From Syngnathus acus (taxonomy: Eukaryota > Chordata > Actinopteri > Syngnathiformes > Syngnathidae): DNA of 64,000 nt. The notes beneath the pieces are model-generated. The model ran no database searches, had not been told where the DNA came from, and saw nothing but the letters and a program-made list of their open reading frames with translations. Positions within the stretch are counted from its first letter, which is position 1, and the number at the start of each line of letters is the position of its first letter. Positions 10,535 through 21,195 of the stretch are shown here, piece by piece. The translations under genes were made by a program, and so were the position numbers. The DNA lies in assembly GCF_901709675.1 (NCBI RefSeq), contig NC_051094.1, positions 19,498,501-19,562,500 on the forward strand, written 5' to 3'.

Positions 10535-10933
10535 TGTAATAGATAAAAAAACATCTTAGGAAACAGAGAAATGTGAACAGAGTAAAAAATAACCCCCCAA
10601 AACGATCATAACAGTATTTCTGCAGCACCTGGTGGGATATATTACACTTTTTTACACTCCTGGATACTCCAGATACACATGAAAATGATTTTAAAAGGAA
10701 AAATAGTCGATTCTCCATGATAAGTGTCCTTTAATGGTGGGGGAATTCTACAGCCTCCAGTACAATCAACCGCTTTGAAAAAGAGGTCACTAACTTTATT
10801 TAAACACGCACGCACATGTGCATGCACGCACGCACACGGACACGCACTCCACTTTTTTTGCTTTTATATTGATTTTGTTGTGCACTTGCAGTCTCTAAGA
10901 TTGTAGAGAATCATTCCCCCTATACATATGCTA
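10535..10933. other. Unassigned spacer with CA/CG-rich microsatellite
   Basis: Contains an ACGCACGCACATGTGCATGC-type dinucleotide-rich tract at about 10805-10850. Otherwise nothing recognised. Confidence 0.5.
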
Positions 10934-11147
10934 CAGTGGGGAGAACACTCATCCATCAAAAGCAGGAAGCACTGCTGATTTTTCAGGTATCCCCACTTAC
11001 AAAGCATGTACAGGGTCCGGCAAAATGATCTGACACATTTGTAGGTTTAATAAAACGCAAATAAATGAAAGAAACATTATTTTTTTTTTTTTTTTCGAAA
11101 AGTACATATAATATAATAATGTTTTTTGTTTCATTTCACTTGCTAAC

Positions 11148-11399
11148 ATGAATTGGACCAGTGAGCATCGCGCTTTCATTGTGGAAATGTTTATGAAGAA
11201 CGAATCTGTAACTGCAACACAACGAGCGTTCCGTTTGCGCTTCAGACTTGGTAGACATGATCCCGTACCTGCTCGAAACAAGATCTTGTTATGGGTTACT
11301 AACTTAATAGCCATTGGATCAGCACTGAATCGAAAATCAACCGGCCGACCTCACACCGTCAGAACTCCAGAAAATATGGCAGCGGTAAGACCAAAATAA
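11148..11399 (+). pseudogene. mariner-like transposase N-terminus (DUF4817-type)
   Basis: Frame starts MNWTSEHRAFIVEMFMKNES and continues with TATQRAFRLRF, GRHDPVP and STGRPHTVRTPENMAAV. These are the N-terminal helix-turn-helix and linker of a family annotated in databases as DUF4817, found in mariner-like (IS630 superfamily) transposases. About 84 residues are present; the DDE domain is absent. It ends at a stop shortly before the TA where the pogo-like element inserted. It cannot catalyse transposition but keeps the likely DNA-binding part. Confidence 0.75.
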
Positions 11400-11830
11400 C
11401 ATTGTTCGAAAACTAAACTAAAATGAAACGAAACAAAATAAAATGGCATTATATGTACCGTATTGGCCTGAATATAAGATGATGTTTTTTGCATTGAAAT
11501 GAGACTGAAAAAGTGGGGGTCTTCTTATATTCGGGGTCTAGACATTATACCCATTTTCACTTGTGCGCAGCGGTAATGGTGGCAATGGTAATGGTACCTC
11601 TCCGGGAACCATCACCTTATTGTGGTGGAGGGGTTTGCGCATCCCTATGACCCTGAGAGCTATGTTGTCTGGAGCTTTCAGCTCCTGGTAGGGCCTCCCA
11701 TGACAGACTGGTCTTAGGCGAGGGGCCCAACAAAGAATCGTTCAGGGCAGGCCGGCGGGCCCCAAGGGGGCAGCCCCCCCCAGCTGGCTATCTGGCAGTG
11801 CGCTAACAACCTACTCCAGAGAAAACCCCT

Positions 11831-13066
11831 TTGTTACGAAACCAATCAGAAATAGCCGGACTGACCCAAGGTATCAACCCCCGCCCGTCCCTGACCTACG
11901 ATCTATCAATCTCCGACATCCCTTACGTGTTGCTACATGCAATGTGCAAACACTTCAACGAACAGGTCACGCCACTCTATCTCGTGAACTGTCTCGATAC
12001 AACATCTCCATCACGGGACTCTGTGAATTACAATGGTGCAATAGCGGTGGGAAAAAAAGAGGGTGACCACAGCTACATCTGGAGCGGCCCAAAAGATAAC
12101 AGAGGGCTATATGGCGTCGCCCTAGCAATGCCGTGTCAGGTTAGGAAATCCCTAATCGGATGGACCCCAGTCAGCGAACGACTACTAACTGCCCGTTTCC
12201 AACAACAACACGGCAGGATGTCAGTCGTTGTCGCCTACGCACCAACAGTCTGCGAGACGACCGGGCAAAGAATGCCTTCTTTGATCAACTACATCAGGTC
12301 ATCCAGCAGATACCCCCACATGACATCATGATTGTGCTAGCAGATTTTAACGCCACTGTCTCCTCCACCTCAAGAGACCCGCAGACCAAAAACGTCATTG
12401 GTCCAGAATCCCCAGATCCCATCACCAACAACAACGGCGTCCGCCTCCAGTATCTATGCAATGCTGGAGGTCTATCTATCGCAGATACATGTTTCCCCAG
12501 GAAGAATATACACAAATGGACAAGGTACAGCAATGATGGCAAAACCCATAAGGCCCTAGATCATATACTCATATACTGTTACCAACTGCCGTGTGTATCG
12601 TGGGGCCCAGCTAGGCAACACAGACCACCGCTTACTGGTAGCCCAGCTGAGACTGAAATTCAAGGCCATCCCATCATCATAGATAACACCTCGACTGAGA
12701 TCTTCCCATCTTCAAGACCCAACCATCACCTCAGTGTTTACCCGCTCCATCACCAACAGGTATAAGACCCTGGCCAAGAAAGCACTTACCAACTGGGACC
12801 TTTTCGTGTCTACAATAAACCAAGCAACCGCCGAGTCCATCCCACGCAACCACCATACACCTAGGTGTCCCTGGATATCACCAACAACACTAGAAATCAT
12901 AGAACTGCGCAGAGCTGCACGTCTCAGGGGCAATAACAGAATATCGTCGCCCGAATAGTATACGGAACACAGCAGACAGGGAGAAATTCTGGCAAGGAGA
13001 AGCAGAATGCCTGGACCCTGAGGCGAGTAAAAACAGGCCCCCAACAGAAGGCAGTCCTTCTGTCCT
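11831..13066 (+). pseudogene. RTE-like LINE endonuclease domain, frameshifted
   Basis: Apurinic-endonuclease-like motifs in order: GDHSYIWSGPKDNRGLYGVA near 12060-12120, RLLTARF and VVAYAPT near 12180-12245, LADFNATV near 12340-12360 (D and N of the active site), and a KALDHILI stretch near 12555 (catalytic D/H region). They fall in two frames (from 11831 and 12160), so at least one frameshift separates them. Continues to KNRPPTEGSPSVL, where the L2 inserted at about 13066. Role in the intact family: nicks target DNA to prime reverse transcription. Dead copy. Confidence 0.75.
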
Positions 13067-16000
13067 TATCCAAGATGGCGGCGCCCCAGTTGGCCGCGGC
13101 CGCTACAGCTCTCAACAACCGACGAGTATTTTCACAAAATATGTCGCCTAGGACACTACAAACAACACAAAGTTTAGTTTATCCATCCAGTAGATTAGTG
13201 TATGATCGCCAGCGCCTGCTGGAGGTACGGTCATCAAGTGTTTTCGGACTCGTAGCCACAACTACCCTAGTCTGTTTACGTAGCCTCGGAGTGCTTAGGG
13301 CGCTAGCCCCAGAAGCTCACGATGCAGCGGGCTCGCCGGGCAGCACACGCCGGAGGAGGAGTAAGCGTAGGCGGTGTGACCGGCGGCGAAAGCGCGGCTG
13401 TCGAGGTGGGCTAACGGCTAAGCTTAAAGCTAACCCCTACAAACCGCCGCTTCCATCCATCTTCCTCTCTAACGTCCGCTCACTGGATAATAAAATGGAC
13501 CATCTACAACTGGAACGCTCTTCAAAGAGGGAGGTTAGAAACTGCTGCGCTCTCATCCTGACGGAGACATGGCTGAACTCATCAATACCGGACAACGCCG
13601 TTAGACTGGAGGGGCTCGCTACATTCCGCGCCGACAGAAACGGCGAGCTAAGCGGTAAATCCCGAGGAGGTGGGCTGTGTGTCTACATCAACAACAACTG
13701 GTGCAAAAATGCTAGATCTGTCGCCAGCTTCTGCTCTTCGGACATCGAGCTTTTGACTGTTAACTGCAGACCCTTCTACCTGCCCAGAGAGTTTACTGTT
13801 GTTAGCATCACGGCTGTGTATGTGCCTTCTAGCGCTAATACTAAAGAGGCCATGAGTGTTCTCTATCGGACAATCAGTGAGCTGCAATCCACGCACACAG
13901 AGGGTGTTTTCATCATTGCTGGGGACTTCAACCAGGCTAACATGAAGACTATTCTCGCTCATTTTTACCAACACGTGGATTTTCCAACTCGGGGAGAGAA
14001 CACTCTGGACTTGGTTTACACCAATATAAAGGATGCATTCAGAGCAGCCCCCCGCCCCCACCTCGGCTCTTCAGACCACCTATCTGTTATGCTAATCCCT
14101 GCATACAGGCCCCTGCTGATCAGAGCAAAACCCACAGTGAAGCAGGTGAGGGTGTGGTCTGAGGGGGCCATGGAGGCACTCCAGGACTGCTTTGAGTGCT
14201 CTGACTGGGACATGTTCAAATCAGCAGCAACATATGACAATCAGATCGACATTGATGAGTACGCCATGACTGTGTCAGCCTACATCAACAAATGCTCCGA
14301 GGACGTCAGCACCACTAAGAACATCATCACCCGAGCCAACCAACGACCCTGGATGACTGAGGAGGTACGTCATACACTACGAGCACGGAACTCAGCCTTC
14401 AAGTCTGGCGACAAGGAGGCACTGAGGACAGCGAGAGCCAACTTGAACCGTGCCATCAGGCTAGCGAAGCGAAGCCACAGTCGAAAAATTCAGGATTTTT
14501 TCCACGACGCCAATAACACCAGGAGTATGTGGCAAGGCATACGGGCGATCACGGACTACAACTTACCCCCCCCCCGGTGGGTGAGGTTGATGCTGACTTC
14601 CTAAATGGTCTAAATAACTTCTTTGGGCGTTTTGAGGCACTAAACAGCACTCCTGCAGTTAAAACTGTTCCCCACCAGGAAGAGGAGGCCCTCTGCCTTG
14701 ACTCAGCCGACGTGTGGAAGACTCTGAGAAGAGTCAACCCACGTAAGGCCCCAGGCCCCGACAACATACCTGGGCGGGTGTTCAAGGAATGTGCAGGCCA
14801 GCTGCCTGGTGTCATCACAGACATTTTTAACATCTCGCTGGACCAAGCCAAAGTGCCAGTATGCTTCAAGGCTGCCTCCATCATTCCGGTGCCGAAGAAA
14901 CCTCAAATCACCTCATTGAATGACTACAGACCTGTGGCACTGACTCCCATCATGATGAAGTGCTTCGAAAGGCTGCTCAAAGAACACATCGTCTCCAGAC
15001 TCCCCCCAACATTCGATCCGTTCCAGTTTGCCTACCGGCAGAACCGCTCTACTGAGGATGCCATCTCCTCCGTTCTTCACCTGAGCCTGGCTCACCTGGA
15101 GGAGAGGAACACCCACGTGCGGTTGCTGTTCCTGGACTTCAGCTCAGCGTTTAACACCATCATTCCACAACATCTGGTGGAAAAACTGGAACACCTGGGC
15201 TTCAGCACCCCCCTTCGAAACTGGCTGCTAGACTTCCCCACCAACATACCTCAGTCAGTCCGGGTCGGACAGAACACCTCAGATGTCATCACCCTCAGCA
15301 CAGGCTCCCCTCAGGGCTGCGTCCTGAGCCCCCTGCTGTTCACCCTGATGACAGACGACTGCGCCCCCAGGTTCACCACCAATCACATCGTGAAGTTTGC
15401 AGACGACACAACGGTGGTGGGCCTCATCAGGGACAACAACGACCTGGACTACAGAGAGGAGGTGGAGCAGTTGGTGGGCTGGTGCAGAGAAAATAGCCTG
15501 ATCCTGAATGTGGAGAAGACGAAGGAGATCATCGTCGACTTCAGGAAGAACCAGCCTCACCACGCTCCACTGATCATCAACAGCTCGGCTGTGGAGGTGG
15601 TCAGCAGCACTAAATTCCTGGGAGTCCACATCACAGACGACCTCACCTGGACTGTGAACACCACAACACTGGTCAAGAGGGCACAGAGGCGCTTGTACTT
15701 CCTGCGGAGGATGAGGAGAGCCCACCTGCCCCCACCCATCATGAGGACATTCTACCGAAACACCATAGAGAGCATTCTGACAAGCTGTCTCTCGGTGTGG
15801 TGTGGAGGTTGCAGCGCCTCCGATTGGAAGAACCTGAGGAGAGTGGTGAGGACAGCAGAGAGGATCATCGGGGCTCCTCTTCCCTCCATTCAGGACTTGT
15901 CATCCCAGCGCTGCGTGTCCCGAGCCCGAAATATTATCAGTGACCCATCACACCCCCACCATGGACTGTTCTCCCTGCTGCCCTCTGGGAAGAGGTTTCG

Positions 16001-16315
16001 CAGCAACCGCTGCAGGTCCACCAGGTTCTGCAATAGTTTTTTCCTTGCTGTCGTCAGACTGTTGAACATTCAAACGTAGCATTCCTCTGCACACTTGTAA
16101 ATACTGCTTTTGTCTCCTGCACTGTTTACATACTTTATCACTGCTGCACTTTGTACTTTATAATTATCTTATTTCATATTTTTATATAGAATGTCCCTTT
16201 TTAACCAGCCGAAATACCACTACATTGTTGAAAGCCGTATGCAACAAAATTTCGTTTTGTGTACACCTAGTGTTGACAAAATGACAATAAAGTTTGTCTA
16301 AGTCTAAGTCTAAGT
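13067..16315 (+). mobile_element. L2-type LINE, nearly full length
   Basis: Inserted within the RTE-like LINE between ...TCTGTCCTT and CCTGGTAAAGG. Starts with a short leader before ATGGCGGCG and ends ATGACAATAAAGTTTGTC followed by (TAAGTC)n, the short tandem tail characteristic of L2. Length about 3.25 kb. A related but distinct L2 5' end is at 51709. Confidence 0.85.
13075..16079 (+). pseudogene. L2 ORF: endonuclease plus reverse transcriptase, one frameshift
   Basis: The N-terminal frame 13075-14604 (509 codons) carries a basic region, then the endonuclease: SNVRSLDNKMDHL, LILTETWLN, VSITAVYVPS, IIAGDFNQAN, GSSDHLSVML. The next frame 14529-16079 (516 codons) carries the RT: KAPGPDNIPGRVFKE, YRPVALTPIMMKCFERLL, LFLDFSSAFNTIIPQHLVEK, GSPQGCVLSPLLF, VKFADDTTVVG (active-site FADD) and the C-terminal SLLPSGKRFRS region. 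The frames overlap at a run of ten C residues near 14566, where a single-base slippage would explain the break. Otherwise the roughly 1000-residue protein is open, so this copy is young. Initiation at ATGGCGGCG matches the start context of the L2 at 51709. Confidence 0.9.
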
Positions 16316-18240
16316 CCTGGTAAAGGACGCGCAGGGCAACATACTAAACTCCAAGGTCGACTGTATCAGCCACTGGAAGGAGCATTTCAGCAACCTGTTG
16401 AATCATTCCTCACCCCAAACGGGACCGCGTTCTCACCATATCATCCGTAATTGCCAGTGGAAATTACAACTGCAGCACAGACTCCATCACAAAAGAAGAA
16501 GTCTCGCAAGCCCTGGCTACTCTTCGAAATGACAGAGCCCCAGGAATCTGTAACATCACAGCGGAAATGATGAAAGCGGGTGGTGACAACATCATTGACT
16601 GGCTCACCCATATCATCAATCATGGTTGGATTACCGAGCACCCCCCAGAAGACTGGACCAGAGGCATCATTCTCCCCTTCTGGAAACATAAGGGTGATAA
16701 AATGGTCTGTAACAACTACAGAGGGATTACACTTCTCTCTATCCCAGGAAAGATCTTCACCCGCATACTTCTCACCCGGGCCCTCCCGTCCATTAGAAGC
16801 AAAAGACGCCCCCCAACAGGCGGGCTTCATGCCAAACCGCTTCGCAACAGACCAAATCTCTGCCCTACGCCTCATCACGGAGAAGGTACAAGAGTTCCGC
16901 CAAGACAGACACCTCTATATTGCCTTTCTTGATCTCAAGGCGGCTTTTGACACCGTGGACCACACCTTCCTCTGGAAGATTCTCACCATCCTCGGAGCAC
17001 CAAGAAAAATTACCACCCTCTTTCAAAAGCTCTACAGCAGGGGTAGGCAATTCCGGTCCTCGAAGGCCAGTGTCCTGCATGTTTTCTATGTCACCCTGTT
17101 GCAACACACCTGATTCAAATGGTCAGATAATTGGCAAGGTCTGCAGAAGCTAGATAACAATCCCGATCATTTGAATCAGGTGTGTTGCAGCAGGGAGACC
17201 TATAAAACATGCAGGACACCGGCCCTCGAGGACCGGAATTGCCCACCCCTGCTCTACAGTGATGCCGAAAGCTGTGTGCGTGTCAACGGTACCAACTCCA
17301 CCTGGTTCTCAATCAAAAGCGGTGTGAGACAGGGATGTGTAGCTGCACCAGACTTTTTTAACTATCATTGACCATTTGATGGAACGGATATGTGCGCGTA
17401 TTCCAGGGGTTAAACTAGGCAGTTATAGCCTCACTGATCTGGAATACGCAGATGACACCACGCTATTTTGCTCCACCCCTGAGCAGTTGAAAGAAGCCTT
17501 GGAAATCCAACAAGAGGAAACCAACAAGCTGGGTCTGAAGGTCAGTTGGCCCAAAATGAAACTGATGCACACAGGAGGCCCATCCCTTCCGCCGCTGCAT
17601 ATCAATGGAGAAGAAGTCCATTTTGTAACATCCTTTACCTACCTTGGCTCCGTAATCGCCAGCAACAGCAACATGCTACCAGAAATAAATCAGAGACGTG
17701 CTCTGGCAGCCACTACCATGAAAACACTCTGGAAACCACTGTGGAGACATCACTCCATATCAAGAGAGACCAAACTAAGGATATATAACTCCTCAGTCTT
17801 GTCCATCCTCCTTTACGGAGCAGAAACCTGGCCTCTCAACATGACCCAGGCTGCCAGAATCTATGGCTTTGACACCAGAGCACTGCGCACTATAGAGGGG
17901 ATAAAATGGACAGATAAAGTCCCCAACTCTGTGCTACGGGAATGCACCCAACAGCCCCCAGCATCCCACCTGGCAGCACAACGTGGGCTGCGCTAGTATG
18001 GCCATGTCAAAAGACTCCCCCCTGGCACACCCGACTCACACTATCCTCAATTTCCAACCAAACATTGCCGGCTGGAAATGACCCCGCGGTGCCCCACGCA
18101 CTCGATGGATCGATGCCGTCACCATGGACCTACATCACCTGGGCCTGTCGCTAGCTGAAGCTTAGCCCCTAGCACTGGACCGAAGCAACTGGCGAAGACT
18201 AACTAAACTGATTGGCTCTACGCATGGCGCTACCCCCATC
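16316..18240 (+). pseudogene. RTE-like LINE reverse transcriptase, degenerate
   Basis: Resumes after the L2. RT motifs: APGICNITAEMMKAGGDNI near 16540-16600, NNYRGITLLSIPGKIFTRIL near 16710-16770, YIAFLDLKAAFDTVDHTFLW near 16916-16975, RQGCVAAPDFF near 17330, LEYADDTTLF near 17440-17470 (YADD active site), SWPKMKLMHTG and YLGSVIAS. C-terminal LSILLYGAETWPLN near 17800 and PPASHLAAQRGL near 17960. Several frame changes, plus the MITE at 17038-17251 between KLYS and DAESCVRVN. Nonfunctional. Confidence 0.8.
17038..17251. mobile_element. Palindromic hAT MITE, 214 bp
   Basis: Ends CAGGGGTAGGCAATTCCGG and the reverse complement ending GCCCACCCCTG. Exact 8-bp target duplication CTCTACAG on both sides (17030-17037; 17252-17259). 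Internally almost a perfect palindrome around ATTTGAATCAGGTGTGTTGC-type arms. Related copies: 45146-45359 and 40207-40494. No coding potential. Confidence 0.93.
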
Positions 18241-18268
18241 GCTGAGCAAGAGAACTGATGATGATGAT

Positions 18269-18700
18269 GCAGCGGTTAAAGGTTGCTGGTATCGACTGAG
18301 TATGTTGCTGTGATCGTGTGAGTCTTTGACACAAAGTGAGTATATACATTTCATTGTTACTACTGTCCACTGTTGTGCAGTTTGTCCGATCGCGGTTTGC
18401 TTCGTGTGCGCGCCGTTTGATTGACAGCTCCGGCGCGCTCCTTTAAGTTTACCTCGCATCGTACGAGTAGCCGTTACGCAGCGGCACGGCGACTAACGGT
18501 TGCCAGCAAATGTATTTTGTTGTCTCGATCAATGACTTATGTTTGGTGTGTTGCCGAGAGTATTTCATTTATGGTTATTTATTATTATTATTTGCCAATA
18601 ATTCAGTAAAGCATTCAAAACAGAACCATGTCTTCCTTCCTGTGTTCTGACGGACACCCAGGGGTGAAAAGAGCATAACCATCCGAGCCAACCCCCTATA
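18269..18700 (+). other. Unique 5' part of pogo-like element A
   Basis: This segment follows the RTE insertion and matches the reverse complement of 50547-50211 and 48692-48571 in copy B. It includes GATCGCGGTTTGCTTCG and the end CCGAGCCAACCCCCTATA. No coding motif recognised. It was initially suspected to be an LTR but is simply the body of the element. Confidence 0.7.
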
Positions 18701-18840
18701 GAGGCTTTGCAGTCACGTGGTTTTATCACGTGATTTTGTGTTATGCCGCCATCTTGGCGGTCAACTAGTCAGCTCGTTCCTACGTGTTTGTATGGATTGT
18801 CTGATTTCTGCGCTACGTTTTCACCGATTTCTTCCGAATT

Positions 18841-19059
18841 ATGGCTGATTTGCTATCCAACGAAGTTAGGCATTTGGATGAAGACTCCAAGAATCGTCAC
18901 AGAGAGAAGTTGAACCTTGTTGGCACAACGGATCCGTACCTTTTACCGAGAAGCATGCTAAAATCGCCCGAGCATTTTGCAACAGCCGACCTGCCTGAAC
19001 GCTCATATCCAGATATTTATAATTACCTCGTCGATTTGTTTTGTAATGGCATTTCATAA
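18841..19059 (+). CDS. Conserved 72-aa frame of the THAP element (MADLLSNEV)
   Basis: Starts MADLLSNEVRHLDEDSKNRH and contains GTTDPYLLPRSMLKSPEHF and YPDIYNYLVDLF. The same frame in copy B (49600-49818, minus) differs at only a few residues, suggesting constraint or recent spread. I recall this N-terminus from longer fish proteins that go on to SWIM zinc-finger and YqaJ-type nuclease regions, but that cannot be confirmed here. If right, this is a first exon whose downstream exons were lost by internal deletion. It lies near the left terminus, pointing toward the THAP gene. No full domain is present, so function of this short product is unknown. Confidence 0.5.
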   Translation: MADLLSNEVRHLDEDSKNRHREKLNLVGTTDPYLLPRSMLKSPEHFATADLPERSYPDIYNYLVDLFCNGIS

Positions 19060-19415
19060 CTTGACATATTAAAAAACTGAATAGAGTGAAATCATTCAGA
19101 TACTGTACCTGTCTGTTCAAGTTGCTACCATTTTTATTATTTGTTTATTTTTGCATGATGCCACATCTGATTGGCTTGAAAACTTAACCAATAAATATAA
19201 TTCAATATTTACATTGATAACGTTTTCAAGCATCATGAAAAAATAAACACAAAATAAAAACGGGGGGGTGAACTGAAGAAATCATCCCATTCCCTGCCTT
19301 GCTGCTCTTGCTGCCTTTCTAAAAATGCACCCAGCATTTTCAACAATCATATTTGTATCATCCCATATTGTATTATTTCACATTTTGTGAAACAAATCAG
19401 GGGTGAATAGTTTGT

Positions 19416-19691
19416 TTACATACCTGATATGAAGTCCTCATTGCATATCCTTGTGTAAATCGTAGGTTTCCATCGTTCACGACGAATATCCGCGATCCAT
19501 TTATCACGTTTTTTCATGTTCGCCGGAAATCTATAGAAGCTAAGATTTGGTTTATCGCCTCGTCTATTGCTACATCCAACAGCACAGCAGGTATCCGGCA
19601 TTTTTAAGCTCAAATAGCAGCAGATATAACAAGAAAGCGTGTGTGAGTCGTTGACCGGCACTGAAAAGTTGACCGCCATGATGGCCGCCAA
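19416..19691 (-). CDS. THAP zinc-finger exon of the two-gene element (copy A)
   Basis: The likely protein start is MPDTCCAVGCSN (ATG at 19601), giving about 62 residues; an upstream ATG at 19691 adds 30 residues. The THAP signature is visible: C-x4-C (CCAVGC), a conserved FYRFP, K/W-rich stretch RDKWIADIRRERW and a C in ICNEDFISG. The reading frame reaches a good splice donor, ATCAG/GTATGTAAAC, at about 19419, so it looks like exon 1 of a spliced transposase with later exons deleted. THAP domains bind DNA at transposon ends (family knowledge). The product could compete with an intact transposase; this is inference. Confidence 0.75.
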   Translation of the reverse strand: MAAIMAVNFSVPVNDSHTLSCYICCYLSLKMPDTCCAVGCSNRRGDKPNLSFYRFPANMKKRDKWIADIRRERWKPTIYTRICNEDFISGM

Positions 19692-19736
19692 GCTAATGTG
19701 GGTAGCTTGATGACGTCAGCTGCAAAGCCTCTATAC

Positions 19737-20738
19737 CAGGGGTGGCCAACCCGCGGCTCGCGAGCCGCATGCGGCTCTTTGGCTGGTTTCATGCGGCTCT
19801 TTTACGTTCATATCAACATTTGTGTTTATTTTTCGTGCGTATTTGCTTCGCTTGAGTTCAATATGGTATTTTGGTCAAACGCGCATGCGCGTGAGGTGAA
19901 ATCCCGCAAAGGAGGAAGGACAAACCCATTTGAGGAGTGTCAATTTCGCTCTCAAAATGGCAAGGAAAAAATGCACAGCTAAACGAATATATGACGATGA
20001 ACACAGGACGTTTTTAACAGAGTTAAAGTTGTTTTTTGTTGAACGCAATGGCAAGCCATTCTGCCTGATATGTCGGACGTCATTAGCGCATTTAAAAGCT
20101 TCATATGTTCAGCGCCACTTCAGCTCACTTCATGCCAATATCGATAAGGACTTTGCAAAAGGGACTGAATTTCGCCAGCACAAGTTTGGACACTTTGAAA
20201 AGTCAGGCAGAAAAATAGGTACAGTTTTTCAAAAAAATTACGAAGCACTCAGAGACTGTCACACTTGCATTGTTTCAACTGGCTTGGAACATTGCACGGG
20301 CTAAAAAGCCATACAATGAAGTGGAGTTAGTTAAAAAATGCCTCAGTGACGTTATTGAAATCTTGTCTCCTGAAAACGACAAACTAAAACGAATGGTCTG
20401 TCCCGCCACACATAGTAAGTGAAAAAACTTATGTTTTTGTTTGTGGAATTTGTTGAACTGAGAGTTTGTCTGTGTGAGATAATGCACACAATGTTCATTG
20501 TTGAAAATGTGGTCTTTGGTCTGTGGTTTTAGTACTGTAGGAGTCAATTTGTCATTATCATGTTGGTGCGTGACATAATGTCACACAATAAATTTGGCTG
20601 AGCAGAGGGGTGTGTGTGTGTGTGCGCGCGTGTTTGTGTGTGTGGGGGGTGTTCATGTGTGCTCATGTGTATGATGTGGCTCTTTGCGATGACAGTAAAA
20701 AATGTGGCTCTTAGTCTCTGACTGGTTGGCCACCCCTG
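19737..20738 (+). mobile_element. hAT element encoding only a ZBED-type domain (copy 1)
   Basis: Starts CAGGGGTGGCCAACCCGCGG, ends GGTTGGCCACCCCTG. The right duplication is CCCTATAC (20739-20746); the left equivalent is split by the THAP element. Contains GTGTGT microsatellite near 20610-20640. Same family as 34583-35634 and 24425-25360. Inserted in the pogo-like element. Confidence 0.9.
19957..20304 (+). pseudogene. hAT BED-finger domain frame, frameshifted (copy 1)
   Basis: Starts MARKKCTAKRIYDDEHRTFL, then FCLICRTSLAHLKASYVQRH (C-x2-C with downstream H, a BED/ZBED-type finger) and ANIDKDFAKGTEFRQHKFGH. An extra A in a poly-A run near 20230 shifts the frame relative to the copy at 34864-35328, ending the protein early. 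The catalytic DDE domain of hAT transposases is not encoded. Related to the N-termini of GTF2IRD2/ZBED-like hAT proteins (family knowledge). Confidence 0.75.
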
Positions 20739-20746
20739 CCCTATAC

Positions 20747-21195
20747 AGTCCTCAGGCTCCCCAACAATAGCGGTAGCCGATTGCATTATTTTATTGCAAT
20801 GTTTTTCCTTATTCAGATTTATTTCAAGACTACAGTTAGACTTCACTTTGATGGTTAATGCAGTTATTGCAATTTTGTTGTTTTATCACAGTAGATTGGT
20901 TTATTTACATTTCAAAAACCAGAAGCCATTCATTTACAAAAGTGATTGCACTTTAGTTTACATATTTAAATGTTCAGATATTAAGATGTGATAGTTTTTG
21001 AATGATTTGAATGAGGCAAAATAACATGCTTTTTCTCTCGAATATATTGTTATAATCATTTGTTTCAGATGTACTGTAATTATTTTCAGTATAAAAATTA
21101 AATTTGGTGTTCAAAAAGTCTTTTTTCAAACTTGAGTCTTGAAAAAGAGGGGGTCGTCTTATAATCGGGGTCGTCTTATATTCGGGCCAATACGG
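20747..21195. other. Unique 3' part of pogo-like element A
   Basis: AT-rich non-coding sequence ending in the terminal repeat with two CGTCTTATA motifs (21150-21185). No genes recognised. Confidence 0.7.

Larger units (their letters stand above)
11577..18268 (+). mobile_element. RTE-like LINE, near full length, interrupted
   Basis: Inserted in the pogo-like element with a target duplication GCAGCGGTAA (11567-11576) / GCAGCGGTTAA (18269-18279). The 5' UTR has GAACCATCACCTTATTGTGG and GAGCTATGTTGTCTGGAGC. It ends with (GAT)n at 18256-18268, as RTE-type LINEs do. It is interrupted by an L2 (13067-16315) and a hAT MITE (17038-17251). Clade assignment (RTE versus another endonuclease-bearing clade) is by motif memory. 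Confidence 0.75.
18701..19731. mobile_element. Short two-gene THAP element (copy A)
   Basis: Ends GAGGCTTTGCAGTCACGTGG and, at the other side, CTGACGT...CTGCAAAGCCTC reversed; 12-bp perfect inverted repeat GAGGCTTTGCAG. TATA flanks both ends (18697-18700; 19732-19735). 1031 bp. Each end carries one short conserved exon-like frame pointing inward: plus-strand 18841-19059 and minus-strand 19416-19601/19691 (THAP). An inverted second copy is at 48732-49958. The target and THAP finger suggest a P-element- or Kolobok-like relative; the TATA duplication does not match Kolobok's TTAA. Confidence 0.75.
11458..21195. mobile_element. pogo-like non-autonomous element, third shell (copy A)
   Basis: Left terminus CCGTATTGGCCTGAATATAA and right terminus GTCTTATATTCGGGCCAATACGG, flanked by TA (11456-11457; 21196-21197). 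Internal unique sequence: 11546-11576, 18269-18700 and 20747-21195. The rest is later insertions: RTE-like LINE (11577-18268), THAP element (18701-19731) and hAT (19737-20738). No transposase of its own was found. Its termini resemble those of the pogo at 33127 only over the first bases (CCGTATT). An inverted partial copy B lies at 48571-50653. Confidence 0.85.

Noticed and set aside
18269-18700. First read as a solo LTR because it recurs at 48571-50547
   Set aside because: Its position inside matching pogo-like termini in both copies shows it is the element body.
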